Shown one piece after another: positions 26,501 to 39,633 of a stretch of DNA of 64,000 nucleotides (position 1 is its first letter; each line of letters begins with the position of its first letter). A program made the position numbers and the translations under genes. The DNA lies in assembly GCA_900316475.1 (NCBI GenBank), contig ONDA01000032.1:1-64000 (forward strand). Reading direction: 5' to 3'. Below the pieces are notes generated by a model, which saw only the letters and a list, made by a program, of their open reading frames with translations, was not told the origin of the DNA and made no database searches. The DNA comes from an uncultured Prevotellaceae bacterium. Its GTDB lineage: Bacteria > Bacteroidota > Bacteroidia > Bacteroidales > Bacteroidaceae.

Positions 26501-27951
26501 CTGCTCAAGTTTAAACTTGTAAGAGAACTGCAGCCATCGAACATCGATTCCATGACTTTCACATTCTGCGTATTGAAGCTGCTCAAGTTTAAACTTGTAA
26601 GGGAACTGCAGCCACCGAACATATAGGACATGTCTGTCACATTCTGCGTATTGAAGCTGCTCAAGTCTAAACTTGTAAGAGAACTGCAGCCAGAGAACAT
26701 CGAACCCATGTTTGTCACATTCTGCGTATTGAAGCTGCTCAAGTTTAAACTTGTAAGAGACCTGCAGCCATCGAACATCAATCTCATGTTTGTCACATTC
26801 TGCGTATTGAAGCTGCTCAAGTTTAAACTTGTAAGAGAACTGCAGCCATAGAACATAGCATACATGTTTTTCACATTCTGCGTATTGAAGCTGCTCAAGT
26901 TTAAACTTGTAAGAGAACTGCAGTCATCGAACATCGATTCCATGACTTTCACATTCTGCGTATTCAAGTTCTCAATCCCGGAAATTGTAGTCATCTTGCT
27001 ACATCTGTAGAACCAAAAAGCAGTGCTGGTCAATCCTGTATAATTCGCATAGGAATTGTCAAACACCACCTTCGTTATATTGCTCCTGTAAGCCCCCCAA
27101 CTGTCATTAGAACTTTTACGAAAGTTTGCTGCGGTGTACACCGTACCGGAGCGGCTGCTCTTGTACGTGTCATAATAGAAAGAGAGTGTGGTTTGGTCGG
27201 TACTCAGCACGGCGTAAGCCTCCTTGGTGCCGGCATCCTTCAGCGTGAGATAACCGCCCTGCCCGGCGTAAGCCTTGGTTTTGTCCGTGTAGCTTGAGTT
27301 GAATTTTGTACCGTCGCCACCAACAAGACTTGTGCATCCATAAAACATTTGTGCCGATTCAATCACCTTTGTTGTGCTCCATTCTCCGCCAACGACAATA
27401 GTTTTTAGAGAACTGCAGTCCTGGAACATCCAACACATGTTTGTCACATTCTGCGTATCGAAGCTGCTCAAGTTTAAAGTTGTTAGAGAACTGCAGCCAA
27501 AGAACATACAATTCATGTATGTCACATTCTGCGTATTGAAGCTACTCAAGTTTAAACTTGTAAGAGAACTGCAGCCAGAGAACATAAAGGACATGCGTGT
27601 CACATTCTGCGTATTCAAGTTCTCAATTCCGGAAATTGTAGTCATCTTGCTACATCCGTAGAACCAATTAGCAGTGCTGGTCAATCCTGTATAATTCGCA
27701 AAGGAACTGTCAAACACCACCTTCGTTATATGACTCCTGTAAGCCCCCCAACTGTCAGAATCATATTTACGAAAGTTTGCTGCGGTGTACACCGTACCGG
27801 AGCGGCTGCTCTTGTTCGTGTCATAATAGAAAGAGAGTGTGGTTTGGTCGGTACTCAGCACGGCGTAAGCCTCCTTAGTGGCGGCATGCACGGCTGTCAG
27901 ACCTGTTACCTGCGTGACGAGTAACATAAGATAAAGAAGAAATCTTTTCAT
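23545..27951 (-). CDS. Giant surface protein with BspA/DUF285 repeats and a dockerin-like module
   Basis: 1468 residues with signal peptide MKRFLLYLMLLVTQVTGLTA. Two homologous blocks (about 25-240 and 243-600) each open TKEAYAVLSTDQTTLSFYYD. They contain 26-residue DUF285/BspA repeats of the form MFxGCSSLTSLNLSSFNTQN-VTNM, few in block one and about nine in block two. Then come a beta-helix-like stretch (about 640-770), two Ig-like segments (800-1000), a short LRR (1010-1110), a dockerin-like pair (about 1265-1325, GDANIDGTVDVLDVQHTLNY and DQNINVQDIVCTVNIML) and the tail APGVYIVRTIEADGTSKTVK. Similar repeat proteins bind host or fibre surfaces. The 78-bp DNA repeats are nearly identical. It is the first gene of a two-gene operon. 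Confidence 0.87.
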   Translation of the reverse strand: MKRFLLYLMLLVTQVTGLTAVHAATKEAYAVLSTDQTTLSFYYDTNKSSRSGTVYTAANFRKYDSDSWGAYRSHITKVVFDSSFANYTGLTSTANWFYGCSKMTTISGIENLNTQNVTRMSFMFSGCSSLTSLNLSSFNTQNVTYMNCMFFGCSSLTTLNLSSFDTQNVTNMCWMFQDCSSLKTIVVGGEWSTTKVIESAQMFYGCTSLVGGDGTKFNSSYTDKTKAYAGQGGYLTLKDAGTKEAYAVLSTDQTTLSFYYDTYKSSRSGTVYTAANFRKSSNDSWGAYRSNITKVVFDNSYANYTGLTSTAFWFYRCSKMTTISGIENLNTQNVKVMESMFDDCSSLTSLNLSSFNTQNVKNMYAMFYGCSSLTSLNLSSFNTQNVTNMRLMFDGCRSLTSLNLSSFNTQNVTNMGSMFSGCSSLTSLDLSSFNTQNVTDMSYMFGGCSSLTSLNLSSFNTQNVKVMESMFDGCSSLTSLNLSSFNTQNVTNMYGMFEGCSSLTSLNLSSFNTQNVTSMGFMFEYCSSLTSLNLSSFNTQNVTDMFAMFCGCSSLKTIVVGGEWSTTNVTYSDEMFSGCTSLVGGDGTKYNSNYMDKTKAYAGQGGYLTLKGAGTGTDTRTYNGRTWMIGNYAPIRYDFESINAAMASNQVKDGDVLLVFFSAVSGDQTVSKSVKIVGQKIYEKGLNSLIENLYIEAPQVTVDYILVNKDIVVRDNDALIEHCRANNILSGLNWECDNAIVNSCYVYGNVDDSNGYDWVVTNSYVKKQQIGWTTGYSEYPSDLPMFTEFDRWTQTTVSQGEAVPVNYMISGIDSPKLVEYFWDTDPGWTKGSPLKNANNNYVANGWEKGFTVSTTGLSAGRHTLVVRTCSYSGYWAVTTKEVTIEQQTVTDPTPVFSLVDFPTSGVNTDYKISFAVAAEGGLIDWVEYYWDNDPGQKNGHCIVDGGHDAGQGIERHNYSIDCGGLTGSHTLYLRAFCGSKSTVVYVKEIKLTAPSIDYINADDLAALKLISDNLGLGGYWNFANNGRYESDFPGVTFLNHRVIEINLANRGLTGTLSTSWMPSLPELTLLNLSRNNIYGDITPLVAKMPKLKTLNVSYNRITQVSGLLPATITTFNAASQMRTASSAVTPSSENFINPLVSGSLTPTTAPVGQAVSLALPSLFYYDADKNDNSLRADIQVVDVNKPETVYGTYSYNGANSGWKFTPQQQTSISLEDKKFVALVTRGKWQQWSACPAQLSVLLGDANIDGTVDVLDVQHTLNYILATAQPFNYWAANTYTDQNINVQDIVCTVNIMLGLPNNARRSDRARSLDRRADDAADASCWVYEQNGRIALTSADDIAAIDIEVEGASTDEVSLLLRHKDFSMIGQNTATGSRYVIFSTTGATIPAGTGAAVLALSHSAVPVAIRCADTTAREVKAAIGTPTGISEVRSAADGKTVIETRLAPGVYIVRTIEADGTSKTVKVLKK
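26280..26970 (-). repeat. 78-bp coding tandem repeats in the DUF285 region
   Basis: About nine near-identical 78-bp units, visible as recurring AAGTTTAAACTTGTAAGAGA every 78 bp (for example 26351 and 26429). Three further units lie at about 27400-27610. They are prone to copy-number change. Confidence 0.9.
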
Positions 27952-28325
27952 AAACTATAGTTTTTTAGTTCTTGACAATTTCGTTCCACGCCAAATTGAC
28001 ACCCCGGAATTGACCATCTCTATAGGTTCACGTCTGCTTATGACATAGAATACGTAGGTGTCTGTTCTTTTGCCCATCCTGGATACACAGGCCTTCGCAT
28101 TGCCCAAACCACACAGGATAGACAACGCTCATCAGCCCACGCCAGCACGGACTATATAAAATAAGGTATATAGAAACGCACTACGCAGACGCCTCGGTTG
28201 TCATCTGCCTGCTGTGAGTTTAACGGATTTGCGAAGTTCGTGTATCACAACGACAGACGTTCGAAAACGTCTTTCTCATACATAAGACCGCCCGCCACCC
28301 ACGAATGGGCTAACAAGCGACGGCG
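27952..28325 (-). ncRNA. Long structured 5' leader of the giant surface-protein operon
   Basis: Transcription from 28326-28333 would give a leader of about 365 nt before the ATG at 27951. On the minus strand it contains a 12-codon reading frame (MYEKDVFERLSL then stop), which overlaps the hairpin GACGTTTTCGAACGTC (28256-28271). It also contains the 7-bp stem CTATATA/TATATAG (28152-28173) and the longer-range pair ATCCTG/CAGGAT. No known riboswitch class was recognised. It may be a regulatory leader or a cis-acting RNA. The boundaries are inferred. Confidence 0.45.
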
Positions 28326-28356
28326 CAAAGTTATGAAAAAAAATGGAACTGACAAA
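28326..28356 (-). promoter_or_regulatory. Promoter of the giant surface-protein operon
   Basis: Minus strand TTTG (28353-28356), 19 bp, TAACTTTG (28326-28333). This is a perfect Bacteroidetes -33/-7 arrangement. Confidence 0.8.
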
Positions 28357-28419
28357 GAAATTCTTCAGAAAAAATTGTTCTTTCCCCTTTACAGTTGATT
28401 GGCCCTTTTTCCCACTCCA

Positions 28420-28778
28420 CCCGTCTTAAAAAGCGCAATTATCCGCTTATCCGCAAACTCCGCTGATTGCCAGGTGGTTAGCGTGAAATTATCCGTCAAT
28501 TATCCGCCAATTATCCGCCATAATCGGGTTTTATCCGTTATTTCCAGGGTTTTATCGACGTTCGAGTGCACAGCAGGACGGCTCCGCTGTGCAGTCCGAC
28601 GGCCGCGGACAAAAGTCCGCAAGCGTCGGACTGTTGCTAAATGGCCGTTACGTTTCAGCGCCGAAGAAGGTAAAAATGGCGGATAATTGACAGATAAATG
28701 GCGGATAATTTCACGCTAACCATCTGATACTCAATAGAGTTTGCGGATAAGCGGATAATTGCGTTTTTTAAGACGGGG
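28420..28778. mobile_element. Inverted-repeat element with TTATCCGC arrays (MITE-like)
   Basis: Arms of about 100 bp (28420-28521 and 28676-28778) are reverse complements with few mismatches. Both carry CCGTCTTAAAAA, AATTATCCGCTTATCCGCAA and GGTTAGCGTGAAATTATCCG. Some nine copies of TTATCCGC occur in total. The 150-bp centre holds two further hairpins: CACAGC...GCTGTG, and a nested AGTCCGACG...CGTCGGACT with GCGGAC/GTCCGC inside. No transposase frame is present. A non-autonomous mobile or structured intergenic element is the best label. Confidence 0.6.
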
Positions 28779-28899
28779 GCGAAAGCCATTCAAGGGGCGT
28801 TCACCATACAATTTGTAGCTAATCATGAGGGGCGGGATGGGCGGGATGTTTTCCGCTTTCACTACCCTACGCGCGCGTACGCGGGAAAACTCTTACGGG

Positions 28900-29034
28900 G
28901 AGGAGTCGGGATGGAGCAATGAGGCCATTGCCGACTACTGCGGCTTCAGCGACCGCAGCTACTTCCAGAAGAAGTTCAAGGAGTCGACGGGCATGACGCC
29001 CACCGACTATCTTGCTTCAATAAGTAAGAAGTAA
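28900..29034 (+). pseudogene. C-terminal fragment of an AraC-type regulator
   Basis: The frame reads SNEAIADYCGFSDRSYFQKK, then FKESTGMTPTDYLASISKK and a stop. This is the second helix-turn-helix and end of an AraC/XylS DNA-binding domain. Everything upstream is missing and is replaced by GC-rich sequence (GCGCGCGTACGC, 28871) next to the inverted-repeat element. The apparent ATG at 28825 belongs to that junk sequence. It is a remnant and is unlikely to be expressed. Confidence 0.75.
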
Positions 29035-29035
29035 G

Positions 29036-29128
29036 AAGGAATAAGTAAGAAGTATGATTACTTGATTCGCGAGTTTTTAGACCATGAGATTTCGCGAGTT
29101 TTTGTAATCATACTTCTTTCTTCTTACC
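29036..29128. terminator. Inverted repeat between the AraC relic and the DUF3467 gene
   Basis: AAGTAAGAAGTATGATTAC pairs with GTAATCATACTTCTTTCTT. The loop contains the direct repeat TTCGCGAGTTTTT twice. It is the likely end of the DUF3467 transcript. Confidence 0.5.
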
Positions 29129-29148
29129 TCTTACTTCTTACTTCAAAA

Positions 29149-29466
29149 TTATGCCTCTCCCTTACTTGTGCCAAAGGGTGCAATGGTACGCGGTTCCTGA
29201 TTAGGAATCTTTATCTGTCCATACTCACGTTCGTAACGCATGATGTTCTCCTGCAGAGCGGCCAACAGGCGCTTGGCGTGTTCGGGAGCCAGGATGACGC
29301 GGCTCTTGACCTGCGTCTTGGGCACACCGGGAAGGACACGGGCGAAGTCGAGGATGAAGTCGCTCGACGAGTGGGTGATGATGGCAAAGTTAGCGTACTC
29401 GCCCTGAGCTATCTCGGGCGTTAATTCAATCTGCAGCCCCTGCTGCTTGTTATCGTTTTCGTTCAT
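29149..29466 (-). CDS. DUF3467 family protein
   Basis: 105 residues, starting MNENDNKQQGLQIELTPEIA. The core THSSSDFILDFARVLPGVPK and SRVILAPEHAKRLLAALQEN is typical of DUF3467, a small cytosolic family of unknown function. In Bacteroidales this gene usually sits between rpoC and rpsL, which identifies it as a normal member of the rif-str cluster. Here it is separated from rpoC by the WG-repeat gene and from rpsL by the giant surface-protein operon. It starts 14 nt behind the stop of the WG-repeat gene. Confidence 0.9.
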   Translation of the reverse strand: MNENDNKQQGLQIELTPEIAQGEYANFAIITHSSSDFILDFARVLPGVPKTQVKSRVILAPEHAKRLLAALQENIMRYEREYGQIKIPNQEPRTIAPFGTSKGEA

Positions 29467-29480
29467 AGCTATGTTATTTT

Positions 29481-31235
29481 TTATAAGTCAAATATTGGAG
29501 GCTTCGTACCAGGCCTCGGAGTAGGTTTCTTGGTTCTCAGACGAGCAGTGGCCACCGGCTTTGTCACGGTTGCTGACTGAGTTTTCTGCTTACCCGTTTG
29601 ACTATTCTTTACTTCAAGACTGAATGGGTAAGAAATGGTCGGGCAATCGTCTTCTGTCACATCGACACTGAATTCAACTTTATCGTTCTTCCAGTTGTAG
29701 AGTTGTGCTTTATAAAGTTCCTCCGTCACCTTAGTGATGGTACTGATGACGGAATCTTCTGCTTCAACAGAAACTTTCTTGAAGTAGGTGTTGTCGCTCT
29801 CACCCGTATACTTCACTTGTATATCCACCTCCAACTTACCGCCAGTTATCTGATGCTTAGGCAACTCGACATAGTAATTGTTGACATACCATGCATTGAA
29901 GGAGATTTCCTGCGGCGCAAACTTCAGACCGTCGTAATTCAGGGCCACCGCCGTCTTGGCCGACGAGCGCTCCAGCCCTATCTTCTTGGGAATAGACAGC
30001 GTACACTCATAGCGCAGCACCGCCGACTCCACATTCGAGGACTCGCTACGGGTGTCGCTGTTGATGATGCACGCCGTGTCGCAACTGGTAAGCGACATCT
30101 GCGAGAGCTTCATCGTGGGCGGACAGACAACCTTGATATTGGTGTTTACCGTCTTGTGCTCGAAACCGATGTCAAGATTGTCGTTGAGGATGAAACGGCA
30201 CGAGCGCTTCGTGTCGACCGTCAGCACGCCATACTTGCCATTGACCTGGACCAGCGCCTCGTCGCCTACCAGCTTGGAGATACGCTCAAACTGAGCGGGC
30301 AGCAGGATGTCGCCATGATACGACAAGCCTAACAGTTCCGTATCGTCGAAGGAGACGCCGCGGAACGCACTGACGGGTTCAGGCTCAACGTCTTCAGGGA
30401 CGTCGAAGAACTGTGGCTCCTGCCCATTGTAGCGAATAGCCGTCAGGCGCATCCTGTCGTCAAACGACATGGAGCCGTCCTTCAGGGCTACGACATAGCC
30501 CTTGCCCTGCTGGACGGGGACTACCAGACGCTCGGGGGTATAGACGCGGGCCTTCTTGTTATCAGTGCCATCCATCGACAAGGGCCTCATAGAGCCATCG
30601 CTGAAATCGTACTCGTAAACACGCTTCTTGGCCACGACAATCGACTTGCCGTTACTGACAGAAGAGAGAAAATCGACGTCGTCGGCATCAATGTCTGACG
30701 TCGGAAGACTGACGGGCTGGCCCGTATCGGCAGAGATGTACTGCAGGACGGAAGTGCCGTCGAACACATGCTTGAGCGACTTGGGAATTTTCACTGCGGC
30801 ATAGCCCTCGGAGAAGGGCATACCGTCGGAGAAAGGGCCAATGGTAGCGCCGGTCTTGGCATGGACGAAATAGTAGCCTGTCCTATTGCTGACAAGAAGG
30901 TAGTCGTCGGCGAAAGCGAACGACGCGACAGGTGCATAGCTATGGGCAGCAATGTCGGTCAGCCGTCCCTTGTCATCGACAAAAGCCACGAACTTGCCAT
31001 TTTGATAAAGCAGGGCCATGCCATCCTTGAACTGCGACATATTGTCGTACTCCAAAGGCACCACTACCTCTTCCTTAGAATTCATCATTCCGTACTTACC
31101 GTTCAGGGAGACGACATAGTAGCCGTTACCAAGAAGTTTGATACTGGAATATTTAGGATGGAGAACCCATTGAGGTATCTGAGCAGACAGCACAGACGCC
31201 ACCATCAACAATACAACTAAGAGAGTCTTTCGCAT
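29481..31235 (-). CDS. Secreted WG-repeat (KWG-like) protein
   Basis: 584 residues with signal peptide MRKTLLVVLLMVASVLSAQ. The N-terminal part (about 35-130) has WG/KWG-type repeats, for example VVSLNGKYGMMNSKEEVVVP and LLYQNGKFVAFVDDKGRLTD. A further repeat near residue 330 is VQVNGKYGVLTVD. The second half (about 360-560) is beta-rich without named motifs. The end is Pro/Thr/Lys-rich (TKKPTPRPGTKPPIFDL). WG repeats are thought to form ligand-binding or scaffold propellers. It starts 22 nt beyond the rpoC terminator with no obvious own promoter, so read-through from rpoC is likely. Confidence 0.8.
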   Translation of the reverse strand: MRKTLLVVLLMVASVLSAQIPQWVLHPKYSSIKLLGNGYYVVSLNGKYGMMNSKEEVVVPLEYDNMSQFKDGMALLYQNGKFVAFVDDKGRLTDIAAHSYAPVASFAFADDYLLVSNRTGYYFVHAKTGATIGPFSDGMPFSEGYAAVKIPKSLKHVFDGTSVLQYISADTGQPVSLPTSDIDADDVDFLSSVSNGKSIVVAKKRVYEYDFSDGSMRPLSMDGTDNKKARVYTPERLVVPVQQGKGYVVALKDGSMSFDDRMRLTAIRYNGQEPQFFDVPEDVEPEPVSAFRGVSFDDTELLGLSYHGDILLPAQFERISKLVGDEALVQVNGKYGVLTVDTKRSCRFILNDNLDIGFEHKTVNTNIKVVCPPTMKLSQMSLTSCDTACIINSDTRSESSNVESAVLRYECTLSIPKKIGLERSSAKTAVALNYDGLKFAPQEISFNAWYVNNYYVELPKHQITGGKLEVDIQVKYTGESDNTYFKKVSVEAEDSVISTITKVTEELYKAQLYNWKNDKVEFSVDVTEDDCPTISYPFSLEVKNSQTGKQKTQSATVTKPVATARLRTKKPTPRPGTKPPIFDL

Positions 31236-31256
31236 CTTATTTCCTCACAGTGTTTC

Positions 31257-31295
31257 AAAAAGCACCTGTCCCCGCATGATAACGGAAACAGGTGC
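31257..31295 (-). terminator. Terminator downstream of rpoC
   Basis: Minus strand GCACCTGT and ACAGGTGC enclose an 18-nt loop and are followed by TTTTTG. It lies 18 nt beyond the rpoC stop. Confidence 0.85.
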
Positions 31296-31312
31296 GTCAA
31301 AAGTGTCAAATA

Positions 31313-35647
<4,335 letters not shown>

Positions 35648-35685
35648 AATTTTCAATTTTCAATTTTCAATTTTCAATTACCAAA

Positions 35686-38600
35686 TTAGTCCATGGTTAT
35701 GCTAAGACCTAAGCCACGCAACTCGTGCAGCAGCACGTTGAGCGACTCGGGAATGCCCGGCGTAGGCATGGGGTCGCCCTTGACGATGGCCTCGTAGGCC
35801 TTGGCACGACCGACGGTATCATCAGACTTGATAGTAAGAATCTCCTGAAGCACGTGGCTGGCACCGAAGGCCTCCAGTGCCCAGACCTCCATCTCACCGA
35901 AACGCTGGCCGCCGAACTGGGCCTTACCGCCAAGGGGCTGCTGCGTGATGAGTGAGTACGGGCCGATAGAACGGGCGTGCATCTTGTCCTCAACCATGTG
36001 ACCGAGCTTGAGGAAGTAGGTGATGCCCACCGTTGCCGGCTGGTCGAAGCGCTCACCCGTCTCACCGTCGTACAGGTAAGTAGAGCAGAGGCGGGGCAGA
36101 CCGGCCTTGTCGGTCCATTCGGCCAGGTCGTCGAGCTTGGCACCGTCGAAGATAGGTGTGGCAAACTTCACGCCGAGACGCTTGCCGGCAGCACCGAGGA
36201 TAGCCTCGAAGATCTGGCCGAGGTTCATTCGGGAAGGCACACCCAGCGGGTTCAGCACGAGGTCGACGGGACGACCGTCCTCAAGGAACGGCATATCCTC
36301 CTGACGGACAACCTTCGAGACGATACCCTTGTTACCGTGACGACCGGCAAGCTTGTCACCGACACCAATCTTACGCTTCTTGGCCACATAGACCTTGGCC
36401 ATCTGCAGGATGCCTGAGGGCAGCTCGTCGCCGATAGTGATGGCAAACTTCTTACGCTTCATCTCAGCGTCGAGCAGCTTGTACTTCTTCATGAAGTTGA
36501 TAATCAGCTGGGCAATGAGCTGGTTGTTATGCTCGTCGGTAGTCCAGTTGCTGATCTGAACGTCGCCGTACTCTAAGTTACGCAGGGCCGTAACGGTAAA
36601 CTTCGAACCCTTGGTGATAATCTCGGCACCGGTATAGTCCTTCACGCCCTGAGAGGTCTTGCCCTTGGTCAGCGTGACGAGCTTGTCGATGAGGATATCC
36701 TTCAGGTCGTCAACCTTTGCCTCGTATTCCTCGTCAATCTTCTCGAGCAGTTTCTTGTCCTGCATCTTGGTCTGGCGGGTCTTGATGGCACGGGCGAAGA
36801 GCTTCTTGTCGATGATGACACCCGACAACGAGGGATTGGCCTTCAGTGAAGAGTCCTTCACGTCGCCGGCCTTGTCGCCGAAGATGGCACGGAGCAGCTT
36901 CTCCTCAGGCGACGGGTCGCTCTCGCCCTTCGGCGAAATCTTACCGATGAGGATGTCGCCCGGCTCGACACGGGCACCGACACGGATGACACCGTTCTCG
37001 TCGAGGTCCTTGGTAGCCTCCTCGCTGACGTTGGGAATATCGGCTGTGAACTCCTCGACACCACGCTTCGTCTCACGGACGTCGAGAGAGTACTCGTCGA
37101 CATGGACGGAGGTGAGGATGTCTTCACGGACGATGCGCTCGTTGAGCACGATAGCGTCCTCATAGTTGTAACCCTTCCAAGGCATGTAAGCCACAAGGAG
37201 GTTACGGCCAAGTGCCAGCTCACCGTTCTCGGTGGCGTAGCCCTCGGTAAGGATGTCACCGGCCTTCACGCGCTGTCCCTTGTTACAGATGGGGCGCAGG
37301 TCGATGGTCATATTCTGGTTCGTACGGCGGAACTTCGCAATACGATATTCTTTCAGAGCGGGTTCGAACGAGACAAACTCCTCGTCCTCGGTACGGTCGT
37401 AGAGAATGCGGATGGTGGTGGCATCGACATACTCGACAACACCATCGCCCTCGGCGGTCACCATCGTGCGGGAGTCCTCACAAACCTGCTTCTCAATACC
37501 GGTACCTACGATAGGTGCCTCGTTGTGGAGCAGGGGCACTGCCTGGCGCATCATGTTCGATCCCATCAGTGCACGGTGGGCGTCATCGTGCTCCAGGAAG
37601 GGGATGAGCGAGGCGGCGATAGAGGCAATCTGCTGCGGCGAGACGTCCATCAGGTCGACATCCGTCGGGGGAACGACGGGGAAGTCGGCATCCTGACGGC
37701 ACTTCACCACGTCGCGGATAAACGTACCGTCATCGTTCAGCGGAGCGTTACCCTGTCCGATGATATGCTCTGCCTCTTCCTCGGCGGTCAGGTAGACAAT
37801 CTCGTTGTTGTCGAGGTTGGCAACACCATTCTCCACCTTACGGTAAGGCGTCTGGATGAAGCCCAGCTCGTTAATCTTGGCATAAACGCAGAGCGACGAG
37901 ATAAGACCGATGTTCGGGCCTTCAGGACTCTCAATAGGACAGAGACGGCCGTAGTGGGTATAGTGTACGTCACGCACCTCGAAGCCGGCACGCTCACGCG
38001 ACAGACCGCCAGGACCCAGTGCCGAGAGACGACGCTTGTGGGTCACCTCAGCCAGCGGGTTCGTCTGGTCCATGAACTGCGACAGCGGGTTAGTGCCGAA
38101 GAACGAGTTGATGACGCTCGAAATGGTCTTGGCATTGATAAGGTCCATAGGAGTAAACACCTCGTTGTCGCGGACGTTCATACGCTCACGGATGGTACGG
38201 CTCATACGGGCCAGGCCGATAGAGAACTGGTTCGACAGTTGCTCACCGACGGTACGCACACGACGGTTCGACAGGTGGTCGATATCGTCGACGGTGGCCT
38301 TAGAGTTGATGAGCTGGATGAGATACTTGATAATCTCAATAATGTCTTCCTTGGTCAGCACACGGACATCCATGTCGGTATTGAGACCAAGCTTCTTGTT
38401 GATACGATAGCGACCTACGTCGCCCAAGTCATAGCGCTTGTCGGAGAAGAACAGGTTCTGGATGACCTCACGTGCCGAGGCATCATCAGCAGGGTCGGCA
38501 TTACGCAGCTGGCGGTAGATATACAGCACAGCCTCCTTCTCAGAGTTCGACGAGTCCTTAGCCAATGTGTTGAAAATGATGCTGTAGTCCTGAGCGGCCT

Positions 38601-39498
38601 GCTCGTCCTTATGGACAAGGATGGTCTGGGCACCACTCTCCAAGATGTCCATCATGTTCTCCTCAGTAATCTCGGTCTCACGCTCCATGATAACCTCGTT
38701 ACGCTCAATGGAAACCACCTCACCGGTGTCCTCGTCGACGAAGTCCTCGTTCCAACTCTTCAACACACGGGCGGCAAGCTTCGAACCGACGACACCCTTC
38801 AGAGCCTTCTTGTTGACCTTAACCTCTTCGGCAAGATTGAAGATCTCAAGGATGTCCTTATCGGACTCAAAACCGATGGCACGCAACAGCGTCGTAACAG
38901 GCAACTTCTTCTTACGGTCGATATAGGCGTACATCACGTTGTTGATGTCAGTAGCGAACTCGATCCACGAACCCTTGAACGGGATGATACGGGCGGAGTA
39001 GAGCAACGTACCGTTAGCATGGACGTTCTGACCGAAGAAAACACCCGGCGAGCGGTGCAACTGTGACACCACGACACGCTCGGCGCCGTTGATGACAAAC
39101 GTACCGTTGGCCGTCATGTAAGGGATGGGACCAAGGAACACATCCTGAATAACCGTACCAAAATCCTCATGGTCGGGATCGGTGCAATACAGCTTCAGCT
39201 TAGCCTTCAAGGGTACGCTATACGTCAGGCCACGCTCCAGACACTCTTCGATGGTGTAACGGGGCGGGTCGATATAGTAATCCAGGAACTCAAGGACAAA
39301 GTTGTTACGTGTATCGGTGATAGGGAAGTTCTCGGCGAACACCTTATACAGACCGTCGTTCTTGCGTTCCTCAGGCGGAGTGTCCAACTGTAGGAAGTCT
39401 TTGAAAGACTTTAATTGCACGTCAAGGAAATCGGGGAATGGCATGGGATTCTTGACGCTGCCAAAGTTTACTCTGTTGTCTATTACTTTTGATGCCAT
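35686..39498 (-). CDS. rpoB: RNA polymerase subunit beta
   Basis: 1270 residues, complete. The rifampicin region reads [20 protein letters not shown], then SALGPGG, with the Asp, His and Ser positions of the sensitive type. The C-terminal [18 protein letters not shown] and [18 protein letters not shown] are intact. It starts at 39498 ([20 protein letters not shown]). It is separated from rplL by a spacer with an attenuator hairpin (39573-39610), which would lower its expression relative to rplJL. Confidence 0.98.
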   Translation of the reverse strand: MASKVIDNRVNFGSVKNPMPFPDFLDVQLKSFKDFLQLDTPPEERKNDGLYKVFAENFPITDTRNNFVLEFLDYYIDPPRYTIEECLERGLTYSVPLKAKLKLYCTDPDHEDFGTVIQDVFLGPIPYMTANGTFVINGAERVVVSQLHRSPGVFFGQNVHANGTLLYSARIIPFKGSWIEFATDINNVMYAYIDRKKKLPVTTLLRAIGFESDKDILEIFNLAEEVKVNKKALKGVVGSKLAARVLKSWNEDFVDEDTGEVVSIERNEVIMERETEITEENMMDILESGAQTILVHKDEQAAQDYSIIFNTLAKDSSNSEKEAVLYIYRQLRNADPADDASAREVIQNLFFSDKRYDLGDVGRYRINKKLGLNTDMDVRVLTKEDIIEIIKYLIQLINSKATVDDIDHLSNRRVRTVGEQLSNQFSIGLARMSRTIRERMNVRDNEVFTPMDLINAKTISSVINSFFGTNPLSQFMDQTNPLAEVTHKRRLSALGPGGLSRERAGFEVRDVHYTHYGRLCPIESPEGPNIGLISSLCVYAKINELGFIQTPYRKVENGVANLDNNEIVYLTAEEEAEHIIGQGNAPLNDDGTFIRDVVKCRQDADFPVVPPTDVDLMDVSPQQIASIAASLIPFLEHDDAHRALMGSNMMRQAVPLLHNEAPIVGTGIEKQVCEDSRTMVTAEGDGVVEYVDATTIRILYDRTEDEEFVSFEPALKEYRIAKFRRTNQNMTIDLRPICNKGQRVKAGDILTEGYATENGELALGRNLLVAYMPWKGYNYEDAIVLNERIVREDILTSVHVDEYSLDVRETKRGVEEFTADIPNVSEEATKDLDENGVIRVGARVEPGDILIGKISPKGESDPSPEEKLLRAIFGDKAGDVKDSSLKANPSLSGVIIDKKLFARAIKTRQTKMQDKKLLEKIDEEYEAKVDDLKDILIDKLVTLTKGKTSQGVKDYTGAEIITKGSKFTVTALRNLEYGDVQISNWTTDEHNNQLIAQLIINFMKKYKLLDAEMKRKKFAITIGDELPSGILQMAKVYVAKKRKIGVGDKLAGRHGNKGIVSKVVRQEDMPFLEDGRPVDLVLNPLGVPSRMNLGQIFEAILGAAGKRLGVKFATPIFDGAKLDDLAEWTDKAGLPRLCSTYLYDGETGERFDQPATVGITYFLKLGHMVEDKMHARSIGPYSLITQQPLGGKAQFGGQRFGEMEVWALEAFGASHVLQEILTIKSDDTVGRAKAYEAIVKGDPMPTPGIPESLNVLLHELRGLGLSITMD

Positions 39499-39515
39499 AA
39501 TTATTTATTTGTTTC

Positions 39516-39562
39516 TAGTATTCTAGTATTTCTAGTACATCTAGACATCCTAGAGATACTAG
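39516..39562. repeat. CTAG-rich spacer repeat
   Basis: CTAG occurs six times in about 47 bp (TTCTAGTATTCTAGTATT and onwards) just upstream of rpoB. CTAG is usually scarce in bacterial DNA. Confidence 0.75.
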
Positions 39563-39572
39563 CAAAGACAAG

Positions 39573-39610
39573 AAAAAGGTTAGGAGCCCTCGACTGGAGA
39601 GTTCCTAACC
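39573..39610 (-). terminator. rplL-rpoB attenuator
   Basis: Minus strand GGTTAGGA and TCCTAACC enclose a GC-containing loop and are followed by TTTTTC. It lies 24 nt beyond rplL and 75 nt before rpoB. It is placed like the attenuator between these genes in other bacteria. Confidence 0.8.
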
Positions 39611-39633
39611 AAAAGATATTGATGTGTGACTGA

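Noticed and set aside
28060-28150. Hammerhead-ribozyme-like core (CTGATGAG, paired GCGTTG/CAATGC, GAA) in the long leader, minus strand
   Set aside because: Stem II and the core bases look right, but no matching stem I or stem III strand exists in either permutation, and a competing stem ATCCTG/CAGGAT uses the same bases.
28420-28778. Replication origin with DnaA boxes
   Set aside because: The repeats read TTATCCGC, not TTATCCACA, they sit in inverted arms, and no dnaA/dnaN or similar gene is near.
37102-39066. Plus-strand frame of 654 codons opposite rpoB, and similar long frames opposite rpoC, tuf and the giant genes
   Set aside because: They are mirror frames of GC-rich codon usage without start signals, motifs or homology.
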